Assembly (NCBI GenBank): GCA_963779735.1
Contig: CAVZZJ010000002.1
Coordinates: 310,001-374,000 of the forward strand
Origin: Bog-473 sp963779735
GTDB taxonomy: Bacteria; Actinomycetota; Acidimicrobiia; Acidimicrobiales; RAAP-2
Direction: 5' to 3'
Length of the DNA: 64,000 bases
The stretch's first letter is position 1. Every line of letters starts with the position of its first letter. Under the pieces are notes generated by a model that made no database searches, was not told the DNA's origin, and saw only the letters and a program-made list of their open reading frames with translations. Shown one piece after another: positions 34,926 through 46,530 of this stretch. The translations under genes were made by a program, and so were the position numbers.

Positions 34926-36176
34926 ATGGTTAGCCTGGAAGAGAACGAGCTGATGACCCGGGTGGAGGGTGATGCTCCCATGGGCCGGCTGATGCGGGAG
35001 AACTACTGGATCCCCTTCGCCCTCTCGGAGAACCTGGCGGCGGGAGACGCCCCGACGCCGGTGCGCCTGTTCGGCGAGAACTACATCGCCTTCCGGGCCG
35101 AGAACGGCCAGATCGGCTTCTTCGACGAGCTCTGCCCCCACCGGCGCGCCTCGTTGGCCCTGGGGCGCATAGAGGGCAACGGCGTGCGGTGCATCTATCA
35201 CGGGTGGAAGATCGACGTGTCGGGCTGCGTGGCCGAGGCGCCCACCCAGGTCCAGCGGCCCGAGCAGTTCGCCGCCAGCGTGCGGGTCGCCCACTTCCCG
35301 GTGCACGAGGCGGGCGGGATCGCCTGGGTGTGGCTCGGCGCCGCCGACGAGCCGGCCTTCCCCGACCTGCCCTTCAACGATGAATACGGCCTCAAGATGG
35401 TCATGACCGTTTCCATCGTGCCCGCGAACTGGCTGCAGGGGCTCGAGGGCGGGATGGATTCGGTCCACGCACCGATCCTGCACCGTTCCGTGATTGAGGA
35501 GACCCTCAGGAGGAAGAGCGATTCGGACACACGAGGCGTCGAGGCCACCATTGCTGCGACCCCCCTCTACGAGACAGAGGAGTCCCCGTTCGGCATGAGG
35601 CAGGCGTCACTTCGGCGGGCGGGGGATGACCGCACCTACGTGCGGGTAGGCCACTACTTCTTCCCGTTTGTGATCGTGGTGCCCAACGGCTATGGCAGCG
35701 CCATCCACACCTTCTGCTTCGCCCCCGTCGACGACACCCACCATCTGGTGTTCTTCGGCAACTACGGTGAGACACCGCTCTCGCTGCGCGAGGTCAGCGG
35801 TGCGCTGGACGGTGCCCTGCCCGATCCGCACAACTTCGCTTCGTTACGGGGTGACCGCTCGAACCGCTGGGGCCAGGACCGTGAGCTGATGAGGAACGGG
35901 CATTGGAGCGGCCTCGCCCGAAGCGCCATTGAAGAGGACGCCGTCGTCCAAGTGAGCATGGGCCCGATCATCGATCGAACCAAGGAGAATCTGTCCTCGA
36001 GCGACGTCGCGGTCGCCCACACTCGCCGCCTTATCCTCGACACGATCGCCGCCTACGAGTCCCGCCGGCTTCCGCCCGGCAGCGCGCTGACTCCGGGGGG
36101 CGTCCGCATCCCGCAGCCGTTCGACGCGGTGCTCGACGCCGGAGAGTCCTGGCGAGAAGTGGAGAAGGTGAGCTGA
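34926..36176 (+). CDS. Rieske non-heme iron oxygenase, catalytic subunit
   Basis: 416 aa. The [2Fe-2S] Rieske ligands are CPHR (in DELCPHRRASLALG) and CIYHGWK about 18 residues later. The mononuclear iron site is suggested by GGMDSVHAPILHRS. Resembles phthalate/vanillate-type oxygenases, which hydroxylate or demethylate aromatics or steroids, needing a separate reductase that I do not see next to it. AGGAGAGG precedes the ATG. Its divergent SDR partner may act on the hydroxylated product. Confidence 0.88.
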   Translation: MVSLEENELMTRVEGDAPMGRLMRENYWIPFALSENLAAGDAPTPVRLFGENYIAFRAENGQIGFFDELCPHRRASLALGRIEGNGVRCIYHGWKIDVSGCVAEAPTQVQRPEQFAASVRVAHFPVHEAGGIAWVWLGAADEPAFPDLPFNDEYGLKMVMTVSIVPANWLQGLEGGMDSVHAPILHRSVIEETLRRKSDSDTRGVEATIAATPLYETEESPFGMRQASLRRAGDDRTYVRVGHYFFPFVIVVPNGYGSAIHTFCFAPVDDTHHLVFFGNYGETPLSLREVSGALDGALPDPHNFASLRGDRSNRWGQDRELMRNGHWSGLARSAIEEDAVVQVSMGPIIDRTKENLSSSDVAVAHTRRLILDTIAAYESRRLPPGSALTPGGVRIPQPFDAVLDAGESWREVEKVS

Positions 36177-36294
36177 CGACCGGTCCGCACCCCTCGTCGA
36201 CATCTTCCTCACGGGCTCACGGGTCCACGGGTGTGGCGCAGGAGGTGCAGCCTCCGTGGGTCCAACCGGTAGTCAAGAGAGTCCGGGGGGAACG

Positions 36295-36613
36295 ATGCTT
36301 CGGCACGTCGTCTTGCTGAAATGGTCTCGTGAGCTGGAGCCCGGTGAACTCCGGGAGATAGGGCAGCTTCTCGACACATTGGGTTCTTCGGCCCCGAGCA
36401 TCAGGGCCTTCAATCATGGCCCCGACATCGGACTGTCGCCGTCAAGAGGCGACTATGCGGTGATGGCCGACTTCGACGACACGGAGGGGTGGGCGCGCCT
36501 ACGACACGCACCCGGCGCACCTCGCCGTCCGAGCGGTGTTGAAGCCGCTGACGGCGGCGAACCTCGTTGTGCAGTTCGGCCTGGCTTCGGCGACCATGAC
36601 GAACTCGCAGTAG
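36295..36613 (+). pseudogene. Dabb (stress-responsive A/B barrel) protein, frameshifted
   Basis: MLRHVVLLKWSRELEPGE and DYAVMADFDDTEGW are the first half of a Dabb dimeric barrel. The second half, AYDTHPAHLAVRAVLKPLTA and VVQFGLA, is in the next frame and ends at 36613. One extra base at 36494-36499 (GCGCGCC) accounts for it; the 319-bp span is one over a codon multiple, and the repaired protein is 105 aa. GGGGGG lies just before the ATG. Mutation or sequence error cannot be separated here. Confidence 0.8.
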
Positions 36614-36664
36614 GAACGGCCTGATCCGGAGGTCAGGTACAGAGCGTGGCAATTTAGTGAGTAG

Positions 36665-36701
36665 GTATTTACTTATCATTCTGAATGTGATAAGTAAGTA
36701 C
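36665..36701. promoter_or_regulatory. 37-bp palindrome abutting an oxidoreductase start, probable operator
   Basis: GTATTTACTTATCA (36665-36678) and TGATAAGTAAGTAC (36688-36701) are inverted repeats matching at 13 of 14 positions, with a 9-base spacer. The AT-rich site stands out from the surrounding GC-rich DNA and ends two bases before the ATG, so a bound repressor would cover the promoter and start region. No regulator gene adjoins. Confidence 0.6.
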
Positions 36702-36703
36702 TC

Positions 36704-37837
36704 ATGCACATTGGATTGGGTCTCACCATGCAAAGTCTCGACGGCGCCAGCGACGCCGAGGTGTACCGTCGGGAGTTGGGTCTCGCCGTCCGCGCCGAAG
36801 AGTCCGGCTTCGACTCGGTCTGGTTCTCCGAGCACCACTTCCAGGACTACCAGCTCACCGCCCAGACGCCGATGGTGTTGTCGTGGCTCGCCAGCCAGAC
36901 AAAACGGATCAAGCTCGGCCAGATGGTGACGGTCCTTCCCTGGCACGACCCCATCCGGGTGGCCGAAAGCTACTCCGTGCTCGACCACCTCTCGGGCGGG
37001 CGGGCTATCGCCGGTCTCGGCCGGGGGCTGGGCCGGATGGAGTTCGACGCCTTCCGGCTGGAAATGGGAGAGTCACGCCAACGCTTCGCCGAGTATTCCA
37101 AGGCGATCCTGGAGGCGCTCGAAACGGGCTACATCGAATCCGACGGCGAGTACTACAAGCAGCCCCGCGCGGAGGTCCGGCCCCGCCCCATGGGCAGCTT
37201 CAAGGGTCGCACCTTCGCGGCCGCGGTATCGCCGGCATCGATGGAGCTCATGGCCCGCCTGGGGGTCGGTATCCTGGTGATCGCGCAAAAGCCGTGGGAC
37301 ACGGCCATCGCGGAGCTTGACCAATACCGTGAGCGCTACGTGGAGCTCAACGGTTTCGAGGCGCCCAAGCCGATTTTGGTCCTCGTCGTCGGCGTGAGCA
37401 ACGACCCGAAACAGGCTCGGCGAATGCGGGAGGTCTACCTGCAGCGCTGGGCCCGCTCGACCGTCGAGTGCTACGAGTTCGACAACCCGGGCTTCGCCGA
37501 TATCCCCGGCTACGAGTACTACGGCGCCCTGGCCGCGAACATCGCCAAACACGGGCTCGAACGCTTCAACGGGTTCCTCGCCGACCTGCAAGTGTGGGGC
37601 ACACCTGACCAGGTGACGGAGAAGCTGCTGGACTACGTCAAGCGCTGCGACGCCGGGGGCATGGTCATCGACGTGACCTTCGGAGGCATGCCGCACGACG
37701 AGGCCGAGGCCAACTTCGAGGTGTTCGCGACAGACGTGCTTCCCGAGCTCAAGCGCCACGACGTCGGGGGAGACATCGGGGTCACCTACGATGCCACCCC
37801 CCTGGAGCGCGCCGCAGCTGCACCAAACGGGCGCTGA
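36704..37837 (+). CDS. LLM-class flavin-dependent oxidoreductase (probably F420-dependent)
   Basis: 377 aa luciferase-like monooxygenase. MHIGLGLTMQ, SVWFSEHHFQDYQLT, IKLGQMVTVLPWHDPIRVAES and LSGGRAIAGLGRGLGRMEFD are the hallmarks. A closer bacterial-luciferase/alkanal-monooxygenase-like subgroup is suggested by FSEHHF. Substrate unknown. No good Shine-Dalgarno is present because the preceding 37 bp are a palindrome. It stands alone between a broken Dabb gene and an unknown gene. Confidence 0.85.
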   Translation: MHIGLGLTMQSLDGASDAEVYRRELGLAVRAEESGFDSVWFSEHHFQDYQLTAQTPMVLSWLASQTKRIKLGQMVTVLPWHDPIRVAESYSVLDHLSGGRAIAGLGRGLGRMEFDAFRLEMGESRQRFAEYSKAILEALETGYIESDGEYYKQPRAEVRPRPMGSFKGRTFAAAVSPASMELMARLGVGILVIAQKPWDTAIAELDQYRERYVELNGFEAPKPILVLVVGVSNDPKQARRMREVYLQRWARSTVECYEFDNPGFADIPGYEYYGALAANIAKHGLERFNGFLADLQVWGTPDQVTEKLLDYVKRCDAGGMVIDVTFGGMPHDEAEANFEVFATDVLPELKRHDVGGDIGVTYDATPLERAAAAPNGR

Positions 37838-38000
37838 GCGGTTGGGGCTGCTCGCCCACCCTCGAGTCGGTACTTCACTCCGAGTAGACGACGGGCCTGA
37901 CCCGACACCAGCCGGCTCGGCGTCGCACCCGGCCCGGCCGCCAGCCGGTAGGGTCCAGGACCGAGCCGAGCACCGAGCGGCGGACCACGGGAGGGCACCG

Positions 38001-38630
38001 ATGACGGGCCAGGGTGACGGGCAGCAGGGTGAGCAGGCACACGAGTGGGGAGAGGCCGTGCCGGTCTCGTCCGGCGTACCCAAGCCGGGCGACATCATCA
38101 CCCAATCCGGCCTGGCCATCCCTCCGGAACCCCTGGTCGGCCACGACGTGTCGACCCCGCTCGAAGAGGACGAGCCCGAGCACACCATCCCTCCCGGCCC
38201 GCTGTGGGCCATGAAGGACCGCCGGCACACCCAGTGGCACCTCCTGCCGGCCCACCAGCGCCACGACCGGATCCGCGAGTGCCTCGAGGCCGACGACTAC
38301 ACCCTCTACTGCATTGACGACGGGCGGCACCACGCCATGATCGGCCGCCGCGTCGGCGCCTCGCCCGACGGCACCGAGTACACGTTGCTCGGCCGCATCT
38401 CCCGCCAGCGCTACGAGGAGCTGCGCGACGAGGTCGTGCTGCTGATCCACTGCTTCGACACGGCCACCGAAATGCGACTGTGCGGGGTCGCCGTCGAGGA
38501 GGACATCCGTTCGTCCAACGTCTTTGACGTCGCCGTGTACGACAGCATCGACGACGTCCCCGAGGACTACCGTCCGGGCTCGCCGTTCCACCACTTCCGC
38601 CAGGATCTGGAGATCACCGCGTACGAGTGA
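38001..38630 (+). CDS. Uncharacterised protein
   Basis: 209 aa, family not recognised. The first 60 residues are acidic and Pro-rich, probably disordered; the rest (WHLLPAHQRHDRIRECLEADDYTLYCIDDGRHHAMIGRRVG, then EVVLLIHCFDTATEMRLCGV) looks like a compact alpha/beta domain. No signal peptide or membrane helix. GGGAGGG nine bases before the ATG gives a firm start. Codon use is like its neighbours. Confidence 0.7.
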   Translation: MTGQGDGQQGEQAHEWGEAVPVSSGVPKPGDIITQSGLAIPPEPLVGHDVSTPLEEDEPEHTIPPGPLWAMKDRRHTQWHLLPAHQRHDRIRECLEADDYTLYCIDDGRHHAMIGRRVGASPDGTEYTLLGRISRQRYEELRDEVVLLIHCFDTATEMRLCGVAVEEDIRSSNVFDVAVYDSIDDVPEDYRPGSPFHHFRQDLEITAYE

Positions 38631-38749
38631 CGGTGTCCCGGGCGACCTCCCTGGGGCGCACGCACGAGGCGGCGGCGTAGGTGCGCTCGACCTCGCTCTC
38701 GCACCCGGAGGGCAAACAGTCCCGACCGATCTGGGCGCTCGTCGCGGAG

Positions 38750-39089
38750 AGCACTGCATCGGTCACGTTTCTTTTCACCGACATTGTGGACTCGAAGCAT
38801 CTGTGGGGGGAAACCCCGACTCCGCAGCCTGCGCGGACGGATGTCGGTGTACCAGGTGGTTACCGACGGGCTGCCGACGGAGTTCCCCGTGCTGCGCAGC
38901 GTCGACTACTTCATGGGGAACCTCCCCCAGCAGCTGAGTTCGTTGGTGGGCCGCGAGAGCGTGGTTAGCGAGATCGCCGAGCTCGCTCGGGCAAGTGCGA
39001 CGCCGTTCGGCGACGTCCTGACCAGGCCCTTTCGAAGCGTCTTGCCGTCAGAGATCTCGGGGCCCTGCAGATTTCGTGGTGCCCGATAA
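38750..39089 (+). pseudogene. Remnant of an adenylate-cyclase/ATPase regulator
   Basis: One frame has VTFLFTDIVDSKHLWGE, the opening of a class III nucleotide-cyclase domain. About 80 bp later another frame has VYQVVTDGLPTEFPVLRS and GNLPQQLSSLVGRESVVSEIAEL, the junction between the cyclase domain and the ATPase of large LuxR-type regulators. The 120-150 intervening cyclase residues and everything beyond are missing, so this is an internally deleted, truncated fossil. Confidence 0.7.
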
Positions 39090-39098
39090 CTTGAGGCC

Positions 39099-40055
39099 AT
39101 GACGCCGACCCAGCTCCGCGCCTTCTCGGCAGTGGTGCGCCTGGGCTCGGTGAAGGCGGCGGCCGTCGAGCTCGGTGTGACCGAGGCAGCGGTGTCGCTT
39201 CACGTTGGCCACTTGCGGAAGGAGCTCAAGGACCAGTTGTTCACCCGCACCGGCAATGGTCTGGCCTTCACCCCTGGTGGGTTGCGGCTAGCCAGTCGGG
39301 CCGGCGAGATGCTCGGGCTACAAGAGCGCACCATTCGCGAGGTGGGCCAAGCGGGTGATGGCAAACGACTGATGCGGGTGGCCGCCTCGAGCCTGTTCGC
39401 CGAGTATGCCGCCCCAGGTCTCATAGAGCTCTTTGTCAGTCGGGCCGATGATCTCGACGTCGAGTTGAGCGTCCACAACACCCGCGAGTTCGAGGTGCTC
39501 CTGTCCACACGCGCGGTTGACGTGGCCATCGGGCCAAAGCCCGCCCTGTTGCCCGACACCATGACTCGCAAGCCGTTCTTGAACTACCACATTGTCGTCG
39601 TGTCCGGGCCCCGACATCCATTGGCGCGCGTCCAGTCGCGACCGACGCAACTGCGAGACCAAACCTGGCTCCTGGGTCCCTCGGCAGCCGGAGACGACGC
39701 GGTCGTACGAGGCATGTTGCGCCGTTACGACGTACCGGAGGAAAACCAAAGGATCTTTCAAAGCCACGCTGCCGCCCTTGAAGAGACCACCCATAACAAG
39801 GGAGTCAGCCTGGCGTTGTCGTTCGCCGTGGCCGACGACATTTCCAACGGACGCCTCGTCCAACTCTCGGGGCCAGGTGTGATCGGAGAGGGGGTGTGGA
39901 GTACGATGACGCTGCCCGACCACGCCCTCCTTCCCGCCGCGGCAGAGCTGACCCGATTCATCTCCACCCCACGTGCCACCCGTGCCATGTTGCGCGGCTC
40001 GGGCATCAACATCGGCCATTTCCGCCCCTCGGTCTACGTCACCCTCTGGAGCTGA
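39099..40055 (+). CDS. LysR-family regulator (CutR-like)
   Basis: 318 aa. N-terminal winged HTH: TPTQLRAFSAVVRLGSVKAAAVELGVTEAAVSLHVGHLRKEL, then a LysR substrate-binding domain. Mycobacterial CO dehydrogenase genes are controlled by a LysR protein (CutR), and this gene sits at the far end of the cox operon, its 3' end overlapping coxE by 17 bp tail to tail. Function as cox regulator is inferred from position. A palindrome before coxM is a possible target. Confidence 0.85.
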   Translation: MTPTQLRAFSAVVRLGSVKAAAVELGVTEAAVSLHVGHLRKELKDQLFTRTGNGLAFTPGGLRLASRAGEMLGLQERTIREVGQAGDGKRLMRVAASSLFAEYAAPGLIELFVSRADDLDVELSVHNTREFEVLLSTRAVDVAIGPKPALLPDTMTRKPFLNYHIVVVSGPRHPLARVQSRPTQLRDQTWLLGPSAAGDDAVVRGMLRRYDVPEENQRIFQSHAAALEETTHNKGVSLALSFAVADDISNGRLVQLSGPGVIGEGVWSTMTLPDHALLPAAAELTRFISTPRATRAMLRGSGINIGHFRPSVYVTLWS

Positions 40056-41271
40056 CGACGTCCGACCGGCCGGCGCGTACGATGGCGCTCACCACGTCGG
40101 CCAGGGACCGAACGTTGTGAGCCGGGAGCAGGTCGTCGCAGTGCGGCAGGGCGGCGGCCATGGCTCCAACAAGCGGAGCGAAGCCGGGTGCCGCCGCCCT
40201 CGGGTTCAACCAGATCACCCGATACGCCATACGGTGCAACCTCGCCATGACCTTGGCCAGCTCCTGCGGCTCCTCGCTGTCCCAACCGTCTGAAGCGATG
40301 ATGACGATGGCACCTCGAACCGCCCCCCCGTGCCGCCCCGCAATGAGCGCCCGGATGTTGGAGGCGATGCGTGTCCCTCCGAAGCGGTCGGCCACCTGCT
40401 CAGTTGCCTGTTGGATCGCAACGTCGGGCGCCTTGTGGGCCATTACGGAGGTGAGCCGTGTCAATGTCGTTGCGAACGCGAACACCTCGGCGTCCGCAGT
40501 GAGTGTCACGGCACGCATCAATTGGAGATACGCAGCGGCGTAGCTCTGCATCGATTGACTCACGTCGCAGAGCATCACCAAACGACGCCTTTTGTGCACT
40601 GATCGGGTCCTCACCAACTCAATCGGTTCCCAACCTGTTCGCCGGGCCCGGGCCATGGTGGGCCGCAGGGCCATGGTGTGTCCTGCAGGGTGGCGCGACT
40701 GGCGTCGTGTTCGCCGTGTAGGCCAGTTCGCCAGGGCTAACTGGAGCCAACCGCTCAGGAGCGCCAGATTTGCCGGATCGAGCTCATCGAACGGCGTGTC
40801 CACCAGGGCCTCGAAGTTGCTGGGCAGCCGCTCGGGGAGGGTGAGGCCACCCGGGTCTTCTCCCGGCGTTGACGTCACTCGTGGAAGAGTCGCCCATGGC
40901 AGTCCACCTCCGTCCTCTTCGGAGAATGGCCTACCCGACGTGGGGGTCAGCACGTCCTCGTCCCCTCGTGGCGGGAGCGGGCGGAGTCGAGGATGCTGGT
41001 CTATGTCTGAGCCAATCTCGCCGAATATCGCCGCGAACACCGCGTCAAACGAGGCGAGGTCGGCCTGCCGTTGCACGAGACAGACGCGGGCCGCCCAGTA
41101 CAACGCCGGCTGCGAGTCTGGAGGCACGATCTCCATGGCGCGAGCCAGGGCACCCATGCCGGTGAAACCGACCGCGACGCCGGCCTCCTGCAGCCGCACC
41201 GCAAGGGACACGGCGAATGCGGCGCGATCCACCCCCACAAGCAGTGTGGATGACGACGGTCGATCACCCAT
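40039..41271 (-). CDS. coxE: CoxE-like VWA-domain protein
   Basis: 410 aa. The von Willebrand A fold is seen in RRLVMLCDVSQSMQSYAAAYLQL (MIDAS D-x-S-x-S) and later IIASDGWDSEEPQEL. CoxE works with the CoxD ATPase in maturing the Cu-containing CO dehydrogenase active site in the cytoplasm. ATG at 41271 overlaps the coxD end by 8 bp; ATG 41283 is an alternative. Last gene of the operon and convergent with the LysR gene. Confidence 0.86.
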   Translation of the reverse strand: MGDRPSSSTLLVGVDRAAFAVSLAVRLQEAGVAVGFTGMGALARAMEIVPPDSQPALYWAARVCLVQRQADLASFDAVFAAIFGEIGSDIDQHPRLRPLPPRGDEDVLTPTSGRPFSEEDGGGLPWATLPRVTSTPGEDPGGLTLPERLPSNFEALVDTPFDELDPANLALLSGWLQLALANWPTRRTRRQSRHPAGHTMALRPTMARARRTGWEPIELVRTRSVHKRRRLVMLCDVSQSMQSYAAAYLQLMRAVTLTADAEVFAFATTLTRLTSVMAHKAPDVAIQQATEQVADRFGGTRIASNIRALIAGRHGGAVRGAIVIIASDGWDSEEPQELAKVMARLHRMAYRVIWLNPRAAAPGFAPLVGAMAAALPHCDDLLPAHNVRSLADVVSAIVRAGRSDVVSSRG

Positions 41272-42139
41272 AGCCGAGGGCATTGAGCTCTGCTGCCACG
41301 GCGTCCCGATCGTCAGGGGTCTTGATGATCGCCCCCAATGTGAGCATGATGTCGGTCCGGGCCAGCTCGGACGCGCCGAGCACCGTGAGGGCGGACACCC
41401 AATTGATGGTCTCGGCCATGCCGGGAGGCTTGTCGAGGTCGAGGCCGCGAATGCGACCGACGAACTCCGTGGACGTGAGGATGAGTCCCTCGTTGGCCGC
41501 AGGAACGGTTCGGCGCAAGATCTCGGCCGCTCGCACCGGGTCCGGGAAGTCGATCCAGTGGTACAGACACCGACGCCGAAGGGCGTCGTGCAACTCGCGG
41601 CTGCGATTCGAGGTCAGGACGACCATGGGCCGCCGCTCTGCGCTATATGTGCCGAGCTCGGGGATGGTGATCGATGCTTCCCCCAGGAACTCGAAGAGCA
41701 GAGCCTCGAACTCGTCGTCGGCGCGGTCGATCTCATCGATGAGGAGGACCGGGACCACCGGTCCCTGGTAGCGAATACACCGCAGAATCGGTCGTTCCTG
41801 AAGGAACTCCTCGGTGAAGAGGTCAGCGTCGCGCAACTTCTCGTCCCGCGACTCAGCCAGTCGGATGGCCAGCAGCTGACGCTGGTAGTTCCACTCGTAC
41901 AGTGCCTCGCTAGCCGTCAAGCCTTCGTAGCACTGCAGGCGGATCAGGGGGGCGTCGAGAGCACGGGCCAAGGCGCTCGCTGCCGCCGTCTTGCCCACAC
42001 CGGGCTCACCCTCCAGCAACAGTGGCAGGCCCAACGCCAGGGCCAGGTGGAGCGCGGTGGCAAGGCCCTCGTCGACCAGGTAGTCGACCGCGTCGAGCTG
42101 TTGACGGAGGGCATCAGCGGTCGCGCAACGCTCGGTCAT
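41264..42139 (-). CDS. coxD: CoxD, MoxR-type AAA+ ATPase
   Basis: 291 aa. Walker A GEPGVGKTAAASAL, Walker B VLLIDEIDRADDEFE, sensor VVLTSNRSRELHDALRRRC. In Oligotropha CoxD is a AAA+ chaperone that inserts sulfur and Cu into the Mo site of CO dehydrogenase. ATG overlaps the mocA-like stop (ATGA) and its own end overlaps coxE. Confidence 0.9.
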   Translation of the reverse strand: MTERCATADALRQQLDAVDYLVDEGLATALHLALALGLPLLLEGEPGVGKTAAASALARALDAPLIRLQCYEGLTASEALYEWNYQRQLLAIRLAESRDEKLRDADLFTEEFLQERPILRCIRYQGPVVPVLLIDEIDRADDEFEALLFEFLGEASITIPELGTYSAERRPMVVLTSNRSRELHDALRRRCLYHWIDFPDPVRAAEILRRTVPAANEGLILTSTEFVGRIRGLDLDKPPGMAETINWVSALTVLGASELARTDIMLTLGAIIKTPDDRDAVAAELNALGYG

Positions 42140-42732
42140 GGGTTCGCCCCCCCGCCCCCGTGGATGAGCAACGCCTGGTAGTCCGCCCAGGTATCTACAT
42201 CGAGCGGGATCGTGCCGGCAATCTCCACCTCACGCACGGGGTATCGGCCAGATTCCAGCAGTCTCCACACCCCCCTGTCGCCATGGAGAGCGAGCAGATC
42301 TTGAAACACATCACGTCCGAGCCAAAACGGATGGCCCACTCCATCGCGATAGTGGCACGCCCCCAGAGGCGACCCTCCCGCGTCCTCAATCAACATCTTC
42401 ACGGTATTGCTCGTGACATCGGGCTGGTCCCCCAGCAGAAGGACGATCCCATCGGCCCGATGATCGACGACGTCGATGGCCGCACTGATTGAGGAGGAAC
42501 AACCGGAGGTGAACTGGTCATTTACGACCACTTTGCAGTCCCCGAAGTCAATGCCGCCTCGCACTTCCGCCCCCGCACCGCCTACCGTCACCAGAAGCTG
42601 GCCGAAGCCACAGGTCCTGGCCATGTCGAGAGTGGCGCCGAGGACCGTCGTGCCCCTGTAGGGCAAGAGCTGCTTAGGCTCACCCAGCCGACGCGACACG
42701 CCCGCGGCGAGTACCAGGCCGGTCACGAACAC
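42136..42732 (-). CDS. mocA: Molybdenum-cofactor nucleotidyltransferase (MocA-like)
   Basis: 198 aa. GLVLAAGVSRRLGEPKQLLPYRG is the NTP-binding signature of MobA/MocA proteins; LLLGDQPDVT and GHPFWLGRDVF follow. MocA adds CMP to molybdopterin to give MCD, the cofactor form used by CO dehydrogenase. GTG start with GAGG nearby. Placed between a CoxF/XdhC-like gene and coxD, so it probably serves this enzyme. Confidence 0.88.
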   Translation of the reverse strand: MFVTGLVLAAGVSRRLGEPKQLLPYRGTTVLGATLDMARTCGFGQLLVTVGGAGAEVRGGIDFGDCKVVVNDQFTSGCSSSISAAIDVVDHRADGIVLLLGDQPDVTSNTVKMLIEDAGGSPLGACHYRDGVGHPFWLGRDVFQDLLALHGDRGVWRLLESGRYPVREVEIAGTIPLDVDTWADYQALLIHGGGGANP

Positions 42733-42754
42733 CTCAGCACCGTACCCGCTCCGC

Positions 42755-43627
42755 TCAGAGGTCCCGACAGGCTGTGCTGCAGAACCATTGCTCAGCCCCG
42801 TCGACGGTGCGGTGTGGCGTATCAGGGCCGACGATGATGGTCATCCCGCACACGGGGTCTATGACCTGCGAGGACGGTTGCGGTTCTTGAGTGCCGGGTG
42901 CCACTAGACCTTCAATCCGCATTGCTCGCACCACACCGGCCATGATCGACAGCGCAACCTCGGCCGCCGTGCGAGCGCCTATGTCGAGACCTACCGGCGA
43001 GTGCACCCGGTTCCTTTCCTCTTTGGTCAGGTCCATGGCATCGAGTAGTGCATCGCCGCGCCGATGGCTGGCCACGAGTCCGATGAAGCGGACGTCCGCG
43101 TCCAATGCCGCCCTTATGGACTCGGACTCGTCGCTACCATGGCTGGCGATGATGACCGCCACTGCGCCCTCGGGCCGGCGCCCTTCCAGCGTACGCACGG
43201 CGGCGAAGGCGAACCCGAGCGATTCGGCCTGGGCAGCCACTGCGTCGGAGATGGGCGTTTCTCCCACGACGTACAGCAGCGGTGACGGCAAATTTGCCTC
43301 CAAGAAGACCTCGAGCGCACCACCCGAGAGACAGGGGTTGACCACGACCTTCGCACCGGGTAGGTCGGGAAACCCCCTGTCCACATCGGGCAGCACCCGT
43401 AACAGCAGTGACTCGCCCTCGGCGAGGACGCCGAGTGCGGCGACCCGTATCGACTCCTCGGCACACTGGCCGCCGACAAACCCCTCAATCGACCCGTCGG
43501 CCAGGATGATGGCGTCGTCACCCACTCGGGCCGATGTAGGTGATTGAGCCCGGACCACGGTGGCATGGACAAACGGCACTCGCTCGGCGAGCAACTCGGT
43601 CGCCCGAGCGGTCATCCGGTGCGCCAT
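42755..43627 (-). CDS. XdhC/CoxF-type maturation protein with C-terminal YHS domain
   Basis: 290 aa. The N-terminal part has GFVGGQCAEESIRVAALGV and NPCLSGGALEVFLE (XdhC/CoxI), and the middle has the Rossmann-type VVGETPISDAVAAQAESLG with VIIASHGSDES and GLDIGARTAAEVALSI. The last 40 residues, IDPVCGMTI...FCSTACRDL, form a YHS-type metal-binding module (Cys residues). Such proteins bind Mo cofactor and help sulfuration or insertion into Mo hydroxylases. It begins 12 bp after coxL. Confidence 0.86.
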   Translation of the reverse strand: MAHRMTARATELLAERVPFVHATVVRAQSPTSARVGDDAIILADGSIEGFVGGQCAEESIRVAALGVLAEGESLLLRVLPDVDRGFPDLPGAKVVVNPCLSGGALEVFLEANLPSPLLYVVGETPISDAVAAQAESLGFAFAAVRTLEGRRPEGAVAVIIASHGSDESESIRAALDADVRFIGLVASHRRGDALLDAMDLTKEERNRVHSPVGLDIGARTAAEVALSIMAGVVRAMRIEGLVAPGTQEPQPSSQVIDPVCGMTIIVGPDTPHRTVDGAEQWFCSTACRDL

Positions 43628-43639
43628 CCGACCTCCGAT

Positions 43640-46026
<2,387 letters not shown>

Positions 46027-46030
<4 letters not shown>

Positions 46031-46530
46031 GACCCGCTCCCGATAGTGACCGCTGATTCGTGGACGGCGGCCCAGCGGATGGAACGAACAATGGTGGCGT
46101 AGCCGGTGCAGCGGCAGATCTGCCCCGAAATGGCCTCTCTGATCTCTTCTTCGGAAGGGTCCGGATTGCGGTCAAGCAACGCACGTGCCGTCATCATCAT
46201 GCCCGGCGTGCAGAAGCCGCACTGCAGCCCGTGGCACTCCATGAACCCCTGCTGGACCGGGTCGAGTTCGCCGTCCTGCTCGAGGCCCTCGACGGTGCGC
46301 ACCTCTCTGCCTCCCGCCATTGCGGCCAGCACGGTGCACGACTTGACCGGCTCACCGTCCATCCACACCACGCACGTCCCGCAATTGCTCGTGTCGCACC
46401 CCCAGTGAGTGCCCGTCAAGCCGAGCTGATCACGAAGAAAATGGACCAAGAGCAGGCGGCCCTCAATCTCCTCACTGACCTCCTCGCCGTTGACCGTCAT
46501 CGATACTTGCACTTCAAGCCCCCTGTCCAT
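46027..46530 (-). CDS. coxS: CO dehydrogenase small subunit (2x[2Fe-2S])
   Basis: 167 aa. Plant-type cluster ligands in WGCDTSNCGTCVVWMDGEPVKSC and the second cluster in LQCGFCTPGMMM and ISGQICRCTGY. It carries electrons from the Mo/Cu site to FAD in CoxM. It overlaps coxM by 17 bp and coxL by 4 bp. Confidence 0.95.
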
